DNA from: an uncultured Clostridium sp.
GTDB lineage: Bacteria; Bacillota; Clostridia; TANB77; CAG-508
Direction of reading: 5' to 3'
Assembly (NCBI GenBank): GCA_902496295.1
Contig: CABVAF010000015.1
Coordinates: 1 to 21,522 of the forward strand
Length of the DNA: 21,522 nt
Part shown: in pieces, positions 20,810 to 21,522 of the stretch
Numbering within the stretch: position 1 is the stretch's first letter
Layout of the letters: every line of letters begins with the position of its first letter
Position numbers and translations under genes: made by a program
Notes under the pieces: generated by a model
Seen by the model: only the letters and a program-made list of their open reading frames with translations
Database searches by the model: none
Told to the model about the DNA's origin: nothing

Positions 20810-21522
20810 ATGAGTAAAACAAAAGTAGAAAGCACAAAAAAAGCATTAAAAGCATGCAATAACAAGCGGAATAACATTAATAGCATTGGTTGTAACAATA
20901 GTAGTTTTGTTGATTTTGGCAGGAATAACAATAAGCCTAGTATTTAGTGAAAATGGAATAATAGCAAAAGCAAGAGAAGCAGCAGATAAAACAAATCAAG
21001 CAATAGCAAATGAACAAGAAGAGATGAATAAAGTGGCAGATTATATGAGTAATATGTTAAATGGAATAGGTGGAGGAAGTATACCAGAAGAGCCTGAACT
21101 ACCAAGTGATGGAAGTTATAGTGAGTTAAAAGGAGTAAATACGCCGAATTTAGGAACGGGAATGACACCAATAAAATGGAATGGAAGTACATGGGTAGAA
21201 ACAACAGGAGATGATGAAGAGTGGTATGATTATTCAGCAAAGAAATGGGCAAATGCAACAACAAGCGATGGAAGTATGTGGGTATGGATACCAAGATATG
21301 CATATAGCATAACAAGTGGATACCATCAAAGCGGAGCAGATATAAATCTAGATGATGGAGCAGAAGGAGCAAATAGTGCAGGAACAATAGAAGTAGAGTT
21401 CATGAAAGGAACAAGTAATGAAAGTGCAACAGGAAGAACAACGTTCCAAAATGCAAGTGGACAAGGGAATTGGAATATCCATCCAGCATTTACTTATGGA
21501 AGTACAGTAAGTGGAATATGGG
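20810..21522 (+). CDS. Prepilin-like surface protein, frameshifted near the start, 3' end outside window
   Basis: The start ATG at 20810 follows a strong GGGGAGG site (20796-20802) and encodes MSKTKVESTKKALKA. The frame then runs on only to a TAG ending at 20947, while the neighbouring frame, from 20856 to the window end, encodes AITSGITLIALVVTIVVLLI and so on: a type IV prepilin-like N-terminus (G followed by a long hydrophobic helix), then a helical stretch (KAREAADKTNQAIANE) and an exported domain with WVWIPRYAY and NIHPAFTYG. One base removed between about 20848 and 20858 joins the two. The destination frame has a stop at 20847 and no start codon of its own before the helix. It is either a real mutation, a variable site or a sequencing error. 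The WVWIPRYAY-type domain is familiar from Clostridia surface and phage-related proteins, function unknown. Codons here favour GGA, AGT and GCA more than the neighbours. Confidence 0.75.

Noticed and set aside
20836..20842. A7 tract as the slippage point of the prepilin frameshift
   Set aside because: Shifting here into the pilin frame meets a TAA at 20847, so the break must lie further downstream.
20944..21387. Antisense 147-codon open frame, Leu/His-rich
   Set aside because: It is the mirror of the prepilin-like coding frame with extreme composition and no ribosome binding site.

Overview
The window is strongly AT-rich, densely coding chromosome from a low-GC, endospore-forming Gram-positive bacterium, most likely class Clostridia. 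Evidence is the C-terminus of SpoVG at the left edge, a complete pro-sigma-K, AGGAGG-type ribosome binding sites, and the Clostridia-style gene content (Lon-like AAA_32 protease, DUF368/PopT, PF06541 membrane protein, prepilin-like surface protein). No rRNA, tRNA, CRISPR array, transposase or integrase is visible.

Layout, left to right. (1) 1-4472, + strand, proteostasis: end of spoVG, then tig, clpP, clpX and a TrmR-like O-methyltransferase, closed by a strong bidirectional hairpin. (2) 4631-6256: a PF06541 membrane protein (-) diverging from an AraC/GyrI-like regulator (+). (3) 6393-8985: a two-gene cassette of a HerA/VirD4-like DNA-translocase-type ATPase overlapping by 8 nt a cysteine-rich repeat protein; this is the least explained part of the window. 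(4) 9122-10170: a tightly coupled pair, a nucleoside 2-deoxyribosyltransferase/DNPH1-like protein and a divergent Maf-like nucleotide pyrophosphatase, behind a perfect 14-bp palindrome. (5) 10309-12105: a peptidase-U32/TrhP-like tRNA hydroxylation protein and a sugar O-acetyltransferase. (6) 12144-12947 (-): DUF368/PopT polyprenyl-phosphate transporter. (7) 13064-15379 (+): four closely packed genes, namely a second deoxyribosyltransferase-fold protein, a patatin-like lipase and two unrecognised small membrane proteins. (8) 15480-16178 (-): sigK. (9) 16346-20426 (-): tsaE, tsaB, rimI and a large Lon-like protease. (10) 20427-21522 (+): a long intergenic region with a cluster of AATGCAA repeats, then a prepilin-like surface protein whose reading frame is broken by one base near its start and which runs off the window.

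Functional links: trigger factor, ClpXP and the Lon-like protease cover folding and turnover. TrmR-like and TrhP-like proteins are consecutive enzymes of wobble uridine-34 modification (ho5U to mo5U), and TsaB/TsaE make t6A37, so tRNA anticodon-loop modification is a second theme. The Maf/deoxyribosyltransferase pair suggests removal of abnormal nucleotides. Most transcription units are separated by clear hairpin terminators, several shared between convergent genes. All family assignments are from reading motifs; no database search was run.
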